Assembly: GCA_963855995.1 (NCBI GenBank)
Contig: OY979716.1
Location: 31,550,230 to 31,614,229 of the forward strand
DNA: 64,000 nt
Direction: 5' to 3'
From: Muricea muricata
Lineage: Eukaryota; Cnidaria; Anthozoa; Malacalcyonacea; Plexauridae
The position numbers were made by a program, and so were the translations under genes. Below, piece by piece: positions 44,112-54,280 of the stretch; within the stretch, counting starts at the first letter, position 1; every line of letters begins with the position of its first letter. Under the pieces are notes generated by a model that saw nothing but the letters and a program-made list of their open reading frames with translations, was not told the DNA's origin and searched no databases.

Positions 44112-44642
44112 ATGAATACTGCACAAATCACTCATGCACTAGAAGAAGATCCTATAACGAAAAAAACGTTTTGTGGTGTATTTCCCTGTGATAAACTACC
44201 TCAAACGATCGACAAGTATCCTTGCGGATTTGTCGCGAACACAGATCCGAGTAGCAAGCCTGGAACTCACTGGATTTCAATTTGGATCGGTCCAAGTGAT
44301 GCTCGGGGGGACCACAACAAGATTCTGGGGGAATATTTTGACAGCTACGGGACTGATGTACCATTGGTGTTTAGAAACTATTTGGAAAAACACACTGATA
44401 AATGGAAATATAACAAACGTAAATTGCAAAGTATTTGGTCCGACGTATGCGGTGATTACTGTATATTCTACCTAAGCCATAGAGCACGTGGTTATAGCAT
44501 GAACAAAATCGTACAGTTGTTTGATGACAATACTATGTTAAATGACGCGAAAGTGTCTCATTTTGTTAAGACTCACTTTAGAGTTAGTGCAAATCATCCT
44601 AATGTTAATCTTATGCAGTTTAGTAAAAAGATGGTTCAATAA
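44112..44642 (+). CDS. Adenain-like capsid maturation protease
   Basis: A 176-residue cysteine protease of the adenain (C5/Ulp1) family. The catalytic set is in order: H53 (GTHWISI), D77 (EYFDSYG), Q106 (KLQS) and C113 (VCGDYC). It starts directly after the major capsid stop. Adenain-type enzymes cleave virion precursors during maturation, and the pVI-like protein upstream is a likely substrate. An AATAAA polyadenylation signal overlaps the 3' end at about 44638. All residues expected for activity are present. Confidence 0.92.
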   Translation: MNTAQITHALEEDPITKKTFCGVFPCDKLPQTIDKYPCGFVANTDPSSKPGTHWISIWIGPSDARGDHNKILGEYFDSYGTDVPLVFRNYLEKHTDKWKYNKRKLQSIWSDVCGDYCIFYLSHRARGYSMNKIVQLFDDNTMLNDAKVSHFVKTHFRVSANHPNVNLMQFSKKMVQ

Positions 44643-44766
44643 ACATTGTAGTTAAAATGAAGTGTGTGTGTGTGTGTGTGTGTGTTTTCATTTGCCCTAA
44701 CCCCTTGTATAACACAACACTAAGAACGTATTTTAAAAACAATTTATTAAGTAAACAATTACAAGA
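44639..44766. terminator. Convergent 3' ends with a (GT)n tract
   Basis: AATAAA on the plus strand at 44638-44643 and TTTATT (minus-strand AATAAA) at 44743-44748 face each other across a GT repeat at about 44661-44686. The left and right transcription blocks of the Polinton therefore end here, with GT-rich sequence downstream of the plus-strand signal, as favours cleavage and polyadenylation. Confidence 0.6.
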
Positions 44767-45492
44767 TTAATATTTAAGCCAACGTTCCTGAGTTTGTTTT
44801 GGCTTGCTTGTTTTTTCATCACGTCTTTTTAGAAGCTTTTGAAAATACAACGACGAGGTCGAAGCCCCTGGACTGTCTAAGGGACTCCCTTCTTCAGAAA
44901 AACTGCGGTCCATTCGGGACTCTTTCCATCGTTCTTCATTCCTCACCAAATCTTTAGGCACATTTATCTTGGATAAAACACGAAAAAATTCCTTTGAACC
45001 AGTAGGATTGAAATTTTTTCTCGCCCTCAGAGCATCTGAGATCAAGTCCGAGATGTTTGATTGTGGAATGTTTTCACCCTCGAGCTTCACTTCTCCAGTT
45101 TTGTCCCATGTGATAATGTCCGGTCTTTCTTTCAATCGGTTTAAGATAGCTGTCGCCCTGGACTGCATTGTTTTAGGTATATGTTTAACAATGACTTCGT
45201 CAGATAATTGTTCATTTTTTGGGTGGGTGGGTTCTTCTTCATTTTCAGCATTAGGCGCTATCCGAATAGTTGGTGTTTCGCTGTCCTTTTGCTGCCTGAG
45301 ATTAAGGTATCTTTCCAGGTTGGCATAGTACATTTTTTGCTTTTCTGTATCATCAACACCCGTGCGTTGGAGAATATTTGTCATGTCTGTGTCCGCATTT
45401 ATCATGTTTTTTATGATCGGTGAAGTCTCAAGCTTTTGCTTTTGCTCAAATCTGGCATAAGCGTCTTCTGGTACCAAAATCATTCGCTTCAT
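44767..45492 (-). CDS. Conserved Polinton protein of unknown function, 241 residues
   Basis: Begins MKRMILVPEDAYARFEQKQ. A central block (RATAILNRLKERPDIITW, GEVKLEGENIPQSNISDLI) and a following RKNFNPTGSKEFFRVLSKIN block look like features that recur in metazoan Polintons, usually next to the small protein encoded just upstream. The C-terminus is charged with Ser-rich and Lys-rich parts. The start overlaps the stop of the upstream gene by ATGA, which fixes both. No enzymatic motif is seen. Position among the virion genes suggests a structural or assembly role (inference). Confidence 0.78.
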   Translation of the reverse strand: MKRMILVPEDAYARFEQKQKLETSPIIKNMINADTDMTNILQRTGVDDTEKQKMYYANLERYLNLRQQKDSETPTIRIAPNAENEEEPTHPKNEQLSDEVIVKHIPKTMQSRATAILNRLKERPDIITWDKTGEVKLEGENIPQSNISDLISDALRARKNFNPTGSKEFFRVLSKINVPKDLVRNEERWKESRMDRSFSEEGSPLDSPGASTSSLYFQKLLKRRDEKTSKPKQTQERWLKY

Positions 45493-45818
45493 TTTGTTAG
45501 TAAACTTCCTAGGACAGTTAAAACAGGTGGTAACAAAGCAGTTAGGAGATTACCACCTTTCTGATTAAGAAACTGTTTCTTTTTCTTTCGCGATACTTTT
45601 TTATTTGCAAGTCCACGGAGATGTGTCTTATACCGTGCTAAGCGACGTTTCTGACGAGGTGTGAGTGGAATAACACCTTTTAGTAGATTCAGGGCACACT
45701 CGCAAATGGAAGTAACCAGAGACACTGGCCCATGTTCAATAAGTAATTTACGTAGTTTCGGTTTGCATTTAGCCAGAACTTGTAGATAAGGAAGATTGTC
45801 CTTCATATGCTTTGACAT
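45489..45818 (-). CDS. Small conserved Polinton protein, basic with hydrophobic tail
   Basis: 109 residues. The pattern CKPKLRKLLIEHG then ECALNLLKGVIPLTPRQKRR then a KKVSRKKKKQFLNQKGG basic stretch, ending with LLTALLPPVLTVLGSLLTK, looks typical of a small protein found in many metazoan Polintons. The C-terminal hydrophobic helix could insert into a membrane; the basic middle could bind nucleic acid. It overlaps the next gene by 4 bp (ATGA), implying a shared transcript. Function unknown. Confidence 0.75.
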   Translation of the reverse strand: MSKHMKDNLPYLQVLAKCKPKLRKLLIEHGPVSLVTSICECALNLLKGVIPLTPRQKRRLARYKTHLRGLANKKVSRKKKKQFLNQKGGNLLTALLPPVLTVLGSLLTK

Positions 45819-45853
45819 GTTGCAAATAAGATGTCTTGAGCTGAAACCGTTGT

Positions 45854-46498
45854 TTAAGTGCTACGTTTAACATAAACAATTTGCTTCCCGCCAGGTAAAA
45901 TGTTTGTTCTCAATCGCATATTGTCTGGAGTAAGTTGATGTAGATCTAATAGCAGGTAACCGTATGGTTTTGCTGTGGCATCTTGAAAAGACTTTAAAAG
46001 GAAATTTGTATTGTGTGGGTACATTTGACGTGCCAAAGTTGCAATACCTAGCGAATCTCTCGGGTTTTTAAACACAATCATGTAATGCGAGTTTAAGCTT
46101 ATAGTTCTTGACTGTTTACCAGGTGGGAATAAATTCTGGGTCAAATACATAACGGATATTCCTCGATGATGGGAACCTCGTGTAAACAAATCGGTCATAC
46201 GCAGATCCTTGGAACACTCGGACATGAGATCATCAATTATAACTAATGAGTTTGTGTAACCTTCAAGAATGTCGTACAAATTGTCAGGAAATCCTTCGAT
46301 AAAACTAATATTGGGTAATGTTTCAACCATACTGTCAAATTCAGACTGATGCTCACCATAACAATAAAGTATTTTTGACGGTACGGGATCAAAAAGCTCG
46401 TTGCAATTGTAAAGCATTTGTCTGACCAAGTGAGATTTTCCCGATTGACTTTTACCACAAATATAAAAGTTAGCTGGTGTCTTAAATCGCACGTCCAT
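45854..46498 (-). CDS. Genome-packaging ATPase (FtsK/HerA type)
   Basis: The start is taken as ATG 46498 (MDVRFKTPANF), giving 214 residues. Walker A is GKSQSGKS (residues 15-22) and Walker B is LVIIDD (residues 85-90). A following SHHRGISVMYLTQNLF block fits the sensor region of A32-like packaging ATPases. The enzyme would pump element DNA into preformed capsids using ATP. Length is normal for Polintons and no break is seen. It lies 35 bp upstream of the small basic protein on the same strand. Confidence 0.92.
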   Translation of the reverse strand: MDVRFKTPANFYICGKSQSGKSHLVRQMLYNCNELFDPVPSKILYCYGEHQSEFDSMVETLPNISFIEGFPDNLYDILEGYTNSLVIIDDLMSECSKDLRMTDLFTRGSHHRGISVMYLTQNLFPPGKQSRTISLNSHYMIVFKNPRDSLGIATLARQMYPHNTNFLLKSFQDATAKPYGYLLLDLHQLTPDNMRLRTNILPGGKQIVYVKRST

Positions 46499-47156
46499 AC
46501 TGATTTCAAGCAATGTCTAAAATGACAAAACTGTTAATTGTATATGAAGCTATATACAGGTGTGTGACTGATTTGTTTACATTAACATAAAGTGCAAAGT
46601 GTATGCTTTGACCGAAAAAGGTATATACACAATCACAGACACAACAGAGTTACTTTTGTTCCTGTCAACTACATATTTTACTCTTTTGTATGGCATATCC
46701 ATACAAATTTGATTTTCATGTTTTTTTTTCTTTTTTGTCTGGCCGCATGCACATCAGGTGGGTGTATCTATGTTAAGGTGATAATGCTTTTAGACTGTTC
46801 AAATCAAGGCTTATATTAAACGAAATACCTGTACCAAAGTCCGAACACATAAAAAGTACAAGGTTGCTAAATTTAAGAGAAAACAACACCTCTCAAATTT
46901 CATGATGCTAAATATCACAGGTTTGTATTATTTTTTGGTGAACAAATGATTGGAGTTTTTTCGGGGGACCATAGTATACATGATTCTTTAATAATTAACT
47001 TTTAATGTTACAATGATAACATCAAACTGTAAAATTACAAGGATGTTAATATTGCTAAAATATTTCATGTTGAAGATTTCACATATGGTTGACTATAATA
47101 TAGTATCAGGTTTAACATTCACAAATTAGTCCTCCTCGTTAAAATCTTAAGAATGA
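46499..47156. other. Gap between polymerase and packaging ATPase, no gene seen
   Basis: AT-rich sequence of about 660 bp with no domain-bearing frame. It probably holds the polymerase 3' end and the promoter of the ATPase group. Confidence 0.45.
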
Positions 47157-50100
47157 TTAAAACAAAGACTGTCTATAAAATGAAGCGTCATTTTCATCGC
47201 TATACATTTCAAAGTCATTAATGAAATCACGATCGGATTCATTTTCTTGTTCATAGTCATTGTCTGTTTCATTATCTGTGTCCATCAAATTAACATCATC
47301 AGCAATGTCCTCATTGTAAATTTCAATATCCATCATCTCGACATCATCTTCGGTGCCATCAACCTGCATATGTTCCACGGTGGTCGGTGCTGTAGGATGA
47401 ACCATAGTAAAAAGAATATGGTCGGGAACAGATTGCATGGTTGGAAGAGCAGGTCCAGTATGAGAAATTGTACCTGGTGACCAGTAATAGCCAAAGGGGA
47501 TAGTGTCTTCACCTTTACCAATGATTATACGTTTATCGTAGACAACTTGATAAGATTTCACCTCACGCTTGTTGGCAAGTCGCCGGGTCTGTTTTTCTCT
47601 TGTTATTTTACATTCATTTATTATATCTAAGCTAGCTTCCTTTTTTTTCTTGTCTACGTCATCTGCAGATGTGTTTAAAAATTTACATATAACGTCTTTC
47701 ATTGAATCAAAATTAAGAATTTGACTATTCTTAAAATTTAAAGTAAACCCTCGTACTTTACAATGTTTCGTATTATTACTCACAACATATGAATAATTCT
47801 TAGCCCCTCCACATGCAAACCTTGTAATATAACTATCTGGCCCATGTTTTGGCGTAATTTCATCTGTTAGTTGCCCTAGGTAATCCCCCAGGACCGGTTC
47901 AGGGCTACCCTCTCTAGTTACATAAATACAACTATCCGTGTCTACGTAAAGCACATTTTCTCCTAACAGGTCCATTAGGTTGTAAAGTTCAAGTCTAGCC
48001 CATGCTGTGGTAAAAATTCCTATGAATATATTAGTTAATTTATTCTCTGCTTGATACTCATGCTTACGTTTAAATACTATTTCCACTAAATCATTGTTTA
48101 AAATAGATAAATCATGCATTTCTACATCTGCACCATTGAGGCGTCTGTAAAAATGAAGAGGATCACTAACAAATTCAGTATTTAACCAGTCATCTCTCTG
48201 GCAAAACTTCCCCCATAGACTATTTAAGCATAACTTTGCAATAGCCCTTAGCCCTGGATTGTACTTAATTCTATCTATTCTTAAAGCAATTCCTTCATTT
48301 TTATAGTACTCGTTCACGTATTTTGCCTGGTCCTCGGGTGTGCGAACCCATTCTGGAAAACCCGAACTTTCCTGTTTTATCCTAAGAAAATGATTCACAT
48401 ATTCACTAAATAAATCGTTCGACGTTTCCTCGAAGTTCCAAATTTCATAAATTTTTAAAATCCTGTACCCCTTTTCGATCGCTTTTTCAACCTCAACAGT
48501 GGTAAATGTGCCCAAAAACGATCTTTCCTCTTCAGAATGCCGGCATTCTGAAGAGTTATCCATGACACACTGCTTACATAGAGGGAAAAACAATTTACCT
48601 TTCAGACGTACTGGAAGAACCGGATGATATAAATTAGCTGGCGCCAAAACTTTACACTTTATCAAACCAAAATAATTTGAAATTTCCTCAAAGTTTTCAC
48701 GGATAATTGTTGGATGTGAAACCGGATATTTTTTTTTTGTTGACGAAAGGATACAATGAAGTGTAGTCAACATATTTGATTTTTTCCCCTTCCTGAATGT
48801 CCCGGAATAACTTAAACCCATTAACCCTGCCCCCAAAAAACGCATCACGAGGTTCCAAGTTAGTAACAATATCATATGTGTCTAAAAACTGTTGCATTTC
48901 GTGTGTTTCTTTAAGTTTCCGGTAGTCATGTTCCCAGATACTCCTTACTTCGTACCCTAAGTCCCGTAGTCTCTGTTCCCGTTGAACTGTTTCCTCATAA
49001 ACGTCAACCATTTTACGATGACTATGAAAGGGGTGATCATTCTTACCGTCAAAACATAAAGGACAACCGTGATATACACAACCATAAAATTCAAACACCG
49101 TATTAGTTTCCTCGCAAAACCCGTCTACATAGTACGTTTTCCCATTCACATCAGCGATTGCCTTTTCATTCCCGTTACATGCATGCCTAATAGTCAAATT
49201 CTTTTGATCTGCTATAAATTCTAACCACTCAATGGAACTTTTAGAGTATGGTTTTTTCACACCACTATACATATTTTTAGGCACTATTCCAATTGTTTTC
49301 TCTTTCAAGTATTTTGAACGATAAACAGCCATCACTGCGGCGGCGATGGTGCAATAGCAAAATGGATCAACGTTTGTTTCAGCTAAAAAAGTATCACGGA
49401 ACTGTACACAACATAAACGTAAAATTGTTACATCTTGTGAGCAATAGGCATGCATTTCTTTTTGAAAATCGAAAACATAATTTGTTTTGGTTAGTTCCTC
49501 ATGCCACTTAATAAGCTTACTTCGAGCTTTTTCTGATTTAGTGTCTGGACTATAAAATTCTATATTCGGCATAGGCCCGACATAATGTTGGTTTTCCAAA
49601 GTGTTGAATTTAAATGGAAAATCGCCTTTTGAATATTTGGACTCATCCAAACCAAAAGTTTCCGGAAACTTCGATAAAGGCATTTGCAAAAAATTCAGCG
49701 AGTCAATCAGACGGATTTTATAATCTTTAACTGTAAGTTGCATTATTTTCTGCCCCGAGTGTATAACATGCATTTCAGCAGTAGGTCTGTTTTCAATTAG
49801 CCACCTTTCTATAAACACTCCATCGAACGCTTTAGCATTGTGAGCTATCGCTGTGTACCCTTCATGTTTCCTATCAAACAAAAACATGCAAAACTCGCTC
49901 AAAGAATCATACCCTTTGAAAATATATTCAGCTCCACAAGCATACTGAGCGACAACATAATTAACAACATGTTCTCCGCTTGAAAAATCTGTCTCAAAAT
50001 CATAAAAGATTAGTTTATTGTTGAGTGTTTTAGGTTCTTCAGTCTGCATATAGCACAAATGGCCAGACAAGACATGTTCTTTACACACATGGCACACATA

Positions 50101-51542
50101 TTCACCGCAACGATGTACATTTTGTCTCTCTCTGTCAACAGTTACCAGGCATGTTTGACACCGAAACGACTTGTCACATTTGGAGGGCAGGTCAACACCC
50201 TTAGACAGTCGACTCTTTTTATGATGATTGTAACAAGCAACCGAACGACAGACTTTGTAACAATCAGCGCATACTTGTTTTTCGCATGAAACCAAACTAC
50301 AATCTTTACGTAAGCAAGTGTTACATGGATCGGAGCAAGGATGATTGAAATAATTCGAAACGTAAGACTTACATTTTTGACATAAAAACCGTTTTCCGTG
50401 GAAAGAAGGGAGTTTTTCAGGATTAATAACATTAAAATGATCTCCATGCTTGTACAAAATAATCTTCTTATTACCCCTGGGACCTTCATATATTACTGAA
50501 TTCCGTGCATCGAAGTCTATAACTATGATCTGATAGCCCACCAGTACCCCTTGGAATTTGGAAATTTCCCGAAGACCACAAGGTCCAGACAATACGTTCG
50601 CTTTTTTGTATAACTTCAAAGCTGCCTGTTTCTGAATCATCCTTCCTAATTTAAACTGTTTTAATTTCGGATGATTATCTGCGAGGGCCTGACCTACGGC
50701 TATAGCCCGACCACAACACAACGCATCCTTATTCTTAATGGTAATGATAGATTTTTTAACTATACTATCTTTACTATAATCTAATACTTTAAGAGATGTA
50801 GAGTTTTTACCAGACCCTGTTGGCGACTTGATGGCTACCACATCAATGACAAACGACTGGTCAAGGGGAATATTCTCATTACTCTGTAAAACTTTTGTAA
50901 TCTCGGACATTACTTTAGCAGCTGTCATTTGAAGGGACGGCAACAGTCTTGTACTGATAGGAGCTTTTAACACGTCCGATCTGATCATAACACGAAGCAG
51001 GTCTTCCGCAGGCGTTTTCAAGTCACATTGTTTTTTTACCTGCATATGAGAAAAAAGGACTTAATCGAGTAAATTGACATCTATAATTAGGCCTTAAGAA
51101 CGAAAACATGACAATTGCTTAATAAAGGAATACATTTCACATTATATACCTGGTCAATAGTTTCTGTAAAGACCCCGTCCAATTCTTTCAGGATATCTTT
51201 AACTTTGACGGTATCCGTTTCTATTGGTTTTGCCATTGTTGCACGGTAGACACAAGAGGCAGCCCCAAATTTTCTAACAAATTTGAAATGGTTCTCCAGG
51301 TTAAAATGGACTGTTTTCTTTTTATGGGAGCTACGCGGCAATTTAATGTTTTCACGTTTCTCCATTAACCTTACTCCATGGTTAAGAAGTCTGGCAGATC
51401 TCTTTTGCCAATGTAGTACACGCTTTAAATCAGGTCGTGCCTTTGAAAGTTCCTTAGTCATTTTTTCCAAAAAACGTTTTGCTTTTTTATTTTTAACAAG
51501 GGCTTGTTTTGTTAATCGTTCCATTTCTCTTTGAGATTCCAT
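47157..51542 (-). CDS. Protein-primed family B DNA polymerase (one intron, one frameshift)
   Basis: Exon 1 is 51150-51542 (131 codons). Intron 51040-51149 has a CAG|GTATAT donor and a TTTTTTCTCATATGCAG acceptor, phase 0. Exon 2 runs to 47157. Motifs in order are a Cys-rich zinc region, exonuclease I FYDFETD, exo II AHNAKAFDG, exo III YCSQDV, an EFYGC.YHGCP.C nuclease-like insert, polymerase A DYTSLYP, B LNSLWGKF and C YVDTDS. The tail is acidic. The frame breaks directly after motif A at a run of ten A (48729-48738); removing one base restores the family pattern. This is a recent mutation, a sequencing error, or slippage used for expression. The total of about 1,430 codons is long but usual for these elements. 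It replicates the element from protein-primed ends. Confidence 0.9.
51040..51149 (-). other. Intron in the polymerase gene
   Basis: 110 nt, donor CAG|GTATAT, acceptor with a pyrimidine tract and TGCAG|G. Removal joins two open frames in phase 0. Without removal the first exon runs to a stop within about 20 codons. Confidence 0.72.
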
Positions 51543-51822
51543 TTTTAAAAAGATAAAAACCGTAAAACAAGAACTTGACTGGTCTGTTCAATGAGAACAC
51601 CTTTGCGCAATAATAAGGAACTAAGCTACCTCATTTCTATATGTACAGCACACTCACAGCGCACCATTGGTGGTAGTTTTAACAGTATTTAATTAATCAA
51701 TCATGTTAACATACAATAATATATTACTTAATTGTTCATAACTGTTCGATTCAATGTTCATAATAGGAAACGGTATAAACTTACATATAGGCATAGTTCT
51801 AAAATAATGTTTGTAAAAAGTC

Positions 51823-52251
51823 TTAGTCCTCTTCGTCTGATGATTCCAGTATTTGCACCTTTTTGAACCGTTTTCCTTTCGCCACTTTTTTCAAGTCATT
51901 CCTTTTTCTCTTCGTTTTCTTTACGGACTTTACATCAGCCCACTGAAAAAAGTCGCACTTCTCATTTGCATCCGTTTCTTGGCAACGAAAGTACGGGCGA
52001 TCAGGGTTAGACGACGAATGAGAGACCCATAAACTGGCCACATCCTCACAATTGCACATGGGGAACTTGTTGGGTTTGTACTGTTTTAGCACTTTCGTCT
52101 CGAACACGTCCATCAAATTAGTATACTGGTCTGCTGGAGTGAAAAAGGTGCAGGTTTCTTCTCTACATGTCAAAAAAGAGCGATCATCTTTGGACTTGAA
52201 TTGTTTCACTCCAGCACCACAAAAGCAGGGATACTTCTCCACAGAAACCAT
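51823..52251 (-). CDS. Double GRF zinc-finger protein (Polinton right arm)
   Basis: 142 residues, start MVSVEKYPCFCG. Two GRF-type fingers are visible: residues about 9-37 (CFCG...RSFLTC...CTFF) and about 66-105 (CNCE...RPYFRC...CDFFQWAD). The second keeps the full aromatic ending. A Lys/Arg-rich segment (KKTKRKRNDLKKVAKGKRFK) that looks like a nuclear localisation signal follows, then an acidic tail ESSDEED, a possible casein kinase site. It mirrors the triple-GRF gene at the left end but is too diverged to be a recent copy. Single-stranded DNA binding is inferred from the finger family. Confidence 0.82.
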   Translation of the reverse strand: MVSVEKYPCFCGAGVKQFKSKDDRSFLTCREETCTFFTPADQYTNLMDVFETKVLKQYKPNKFPMCNCEDVASLWVSHSSSNPDRPYFRCQETDANEKCDFFQWADVKSVKKTKRKRNDLKKVAKGKRFKKVQILESSDEED

Positions 52252-52340
52252 ATTTTTTTTAGTGGTGATCTATCGAACTAAATCTCAAGTCTGTGGCGCA
52301 ATGAAACACCCCCCTATTTTTATACGTACGGTTTTCGCGC
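52252..52340. promoter_or_regulatory. Upstream region of the right-arm GRF gene
   Basis: Short gap between the GRF start and the tandem duplication. No specific motif is recognised. Confidence 0.3.
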
Positions 52341-53637
52341 CAAATTTTCAGGGTACACTAATAATCATAACGCAAACTAACCCGTATAAATTTAATTAGC
52401 ATTAACACCTGGTCTACAATGAAAAACCGAATGACACCCAACCACGATACACAGCGTGAAAGCAGAATGACTCCAGACTGTTGTATCTTTGTAAATAACA
52501 CAACCACAGCAAGAAGTAAAGAACAAAATAACCAAGGAATCTACCTATACCCTGTAGGAGTTGAAATAAACTCAGCAATCACAGCAAGAACAAAATAATG
52601 CATGACCTACAGAAAGAAAAGAATCTTCCTGACCTTGAAAATGAATCTATTTACTCTATAGGAGTCGAAATAAACTCAACAATCACAGCAAGAACTGAAT
52701 AACGCATAACCTACGGGCTACGGCAAGAAAGGGACCTACCTATAACCTGAAATATAAACACAATAATCACAGCAAGCATAACCGTAGGACCTACTGAGCA
52801 ACAATGAAGTTTACCTAGTCTAGAGATAACACGATTAATATAATTCATGACCTCAGTACAAACACAATCAAATAACCTAAGGCTCTCAAAGACTATATAG
52901 TAATCAACAACGCACAATAATTCATATTAATTATTTTATTTTTTTGTACTTGTCGTCCTATAAGTCCACTTTCATTTTTTATCTTTTAGACACTTCCCAA
53001 ATTTTCAGGGTACACTAATAATCATAACGCAAACTAACCCGTATAAATTTAATTAGCATTAACACCTGGTCTACAATGAAAAACGGAACGACACCCAACC
53101 ACGATCCACAGCGTGAAAGCAGAATGACTCCTGACCTACAGCAAGAAAGGAATCTACCTATACTCTGTAGGAGTTGAAATAAACTCAGCAATCACAGCAA
53201 GAACAAAATAATGCATGACCTACAGAAAGAAAAGAATCTTCCTGACCTTGAAAATGGACCTATTTACTCTATAGGAGTCGAAATAAACTCAACAATCACA
53301 GCAAGAACTGAATAACGCATAACCTACGGGCTACGGCAAGAAAGGGACCGACCTATAACCAGAAATATAAACATAATAATCACAGCAAGCATAACAGTAG
53401 GACCTACTGAGCAGCAATGAAGTTTACCTAGTCTAGAGATAACACGGTTAATATATTCATGACCTCAGTACAAACACAATCAAATAACCTAAGGCTCTGA
53501 AAGAGTACATAGTAATCAACAGCGCACAATAATCAACATGGAAAGCCGAATTGGTAAGCATTTAATATCAATTATTCTATTTTTTTGTATTTGTAGTTCT
53601 ATAAGTCCTCTTTCATTTTTTATCTTTTAGACACTTC
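52341..53637. repeat. Tandem duplication of a 657-bp unit in the Polinton
   Basis: The block caaattttcagggtacacta starts at 52341 and again at 52998, and both copies continue in parallel to a shared cttttagacacttc ending. Each copy also contains internal repeats of aatcacagcaag spaced along a Lys/Gln-codon-like, non-coding stretch. The second copy has gained (or the first lost) the ATGG start exon of the small RING-like gene. No long frame is open in either copy. Confidence 0.85.
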
Positions 53638-54165
53638 ATGCAAATGCAGTCATTTGCAATAAACTGTGTATACAACTAACTACATACGTGAACAAATTAT
53701 TAACATAAATATGGAAAAACGGAAAATATTTATTAACCATAAAGTAAAATCTCATTGTTTTCTCTCATATTTTAGGTACATGTTCCCTGTGTAATGGGTT
53801 TATAATAAAACCGGCATGCGGACATGTGCTGCATGCTACCGAAATGGAGCAATTTCTGCTCAATTTTAATGAAGCATTTTCCTGCCCCACATGCAGGCAA
53901 GTCTTAGCATATACCTATATTGTTTTATGCATAAGAATAATTAATTTCGCAGCATTATTTTTTAACGTGAAGTCTGACAGTCCATTGTTTTCGTTTTAGA
54001 GCTCCTGATCCGGAAACGGATGAATTATTTAAAAACCCCACTTTTTGGCTAAATTTAATGACGTATGTATTTCCTTAATAAACTATATCATCTCTTACAA
54101 GCTTGAAATATTAACATTATTTACTTGTCTTTTACAGAGTAATTGGTGAAGCCTTATTCAGTTAG
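53538..54165 (+). CDS. Four-exon RING-like zinc-finger gene (75 residues)
   Basis: Exons 53538-53553, 53776-53896, 54000-54062 and 54138-54165 give one open frame from ATG to TAG. Junctions are G|GTAAGC, AG|GCAAGT (a GC-AG intron) and AC|GTATGT, with acceptors TTTTAG, TTTTAG and TTACAG. Phases are 1, 2 and 2. The product has C8-x2-C11, C20-G-H22-V-L-H25 and C42-P-T-C45-R-A-P, the pattern of a RING finger, in which the expected sixth ligand is Glu28 instead of Cys. RING domains bind E2 ubiquitin-conjugating enzymes; a ubiquitin-ligase role is inferred. It is the only plus-strand gene recognised in the right half, and no other function is visible. Confidence 0.68.
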
Positions 54166-54280
54166 TTTATGTACCGTAAAATGTCCTTAATTTATATATT
54201 TTTATATATATATATATATGTGTATGTGTGTGTGCGTAATCATTTTGTAAAAGTATAGCTGTATAAAATAAAACTGATAA

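Noticed and set aside
46592-46819. 75-codon plus-strand frame with hydrophobic segment between polymerase and ATPase
   Set aside because: It runs against the gene block, its composition follows the T-rich background, and no family is recognised.
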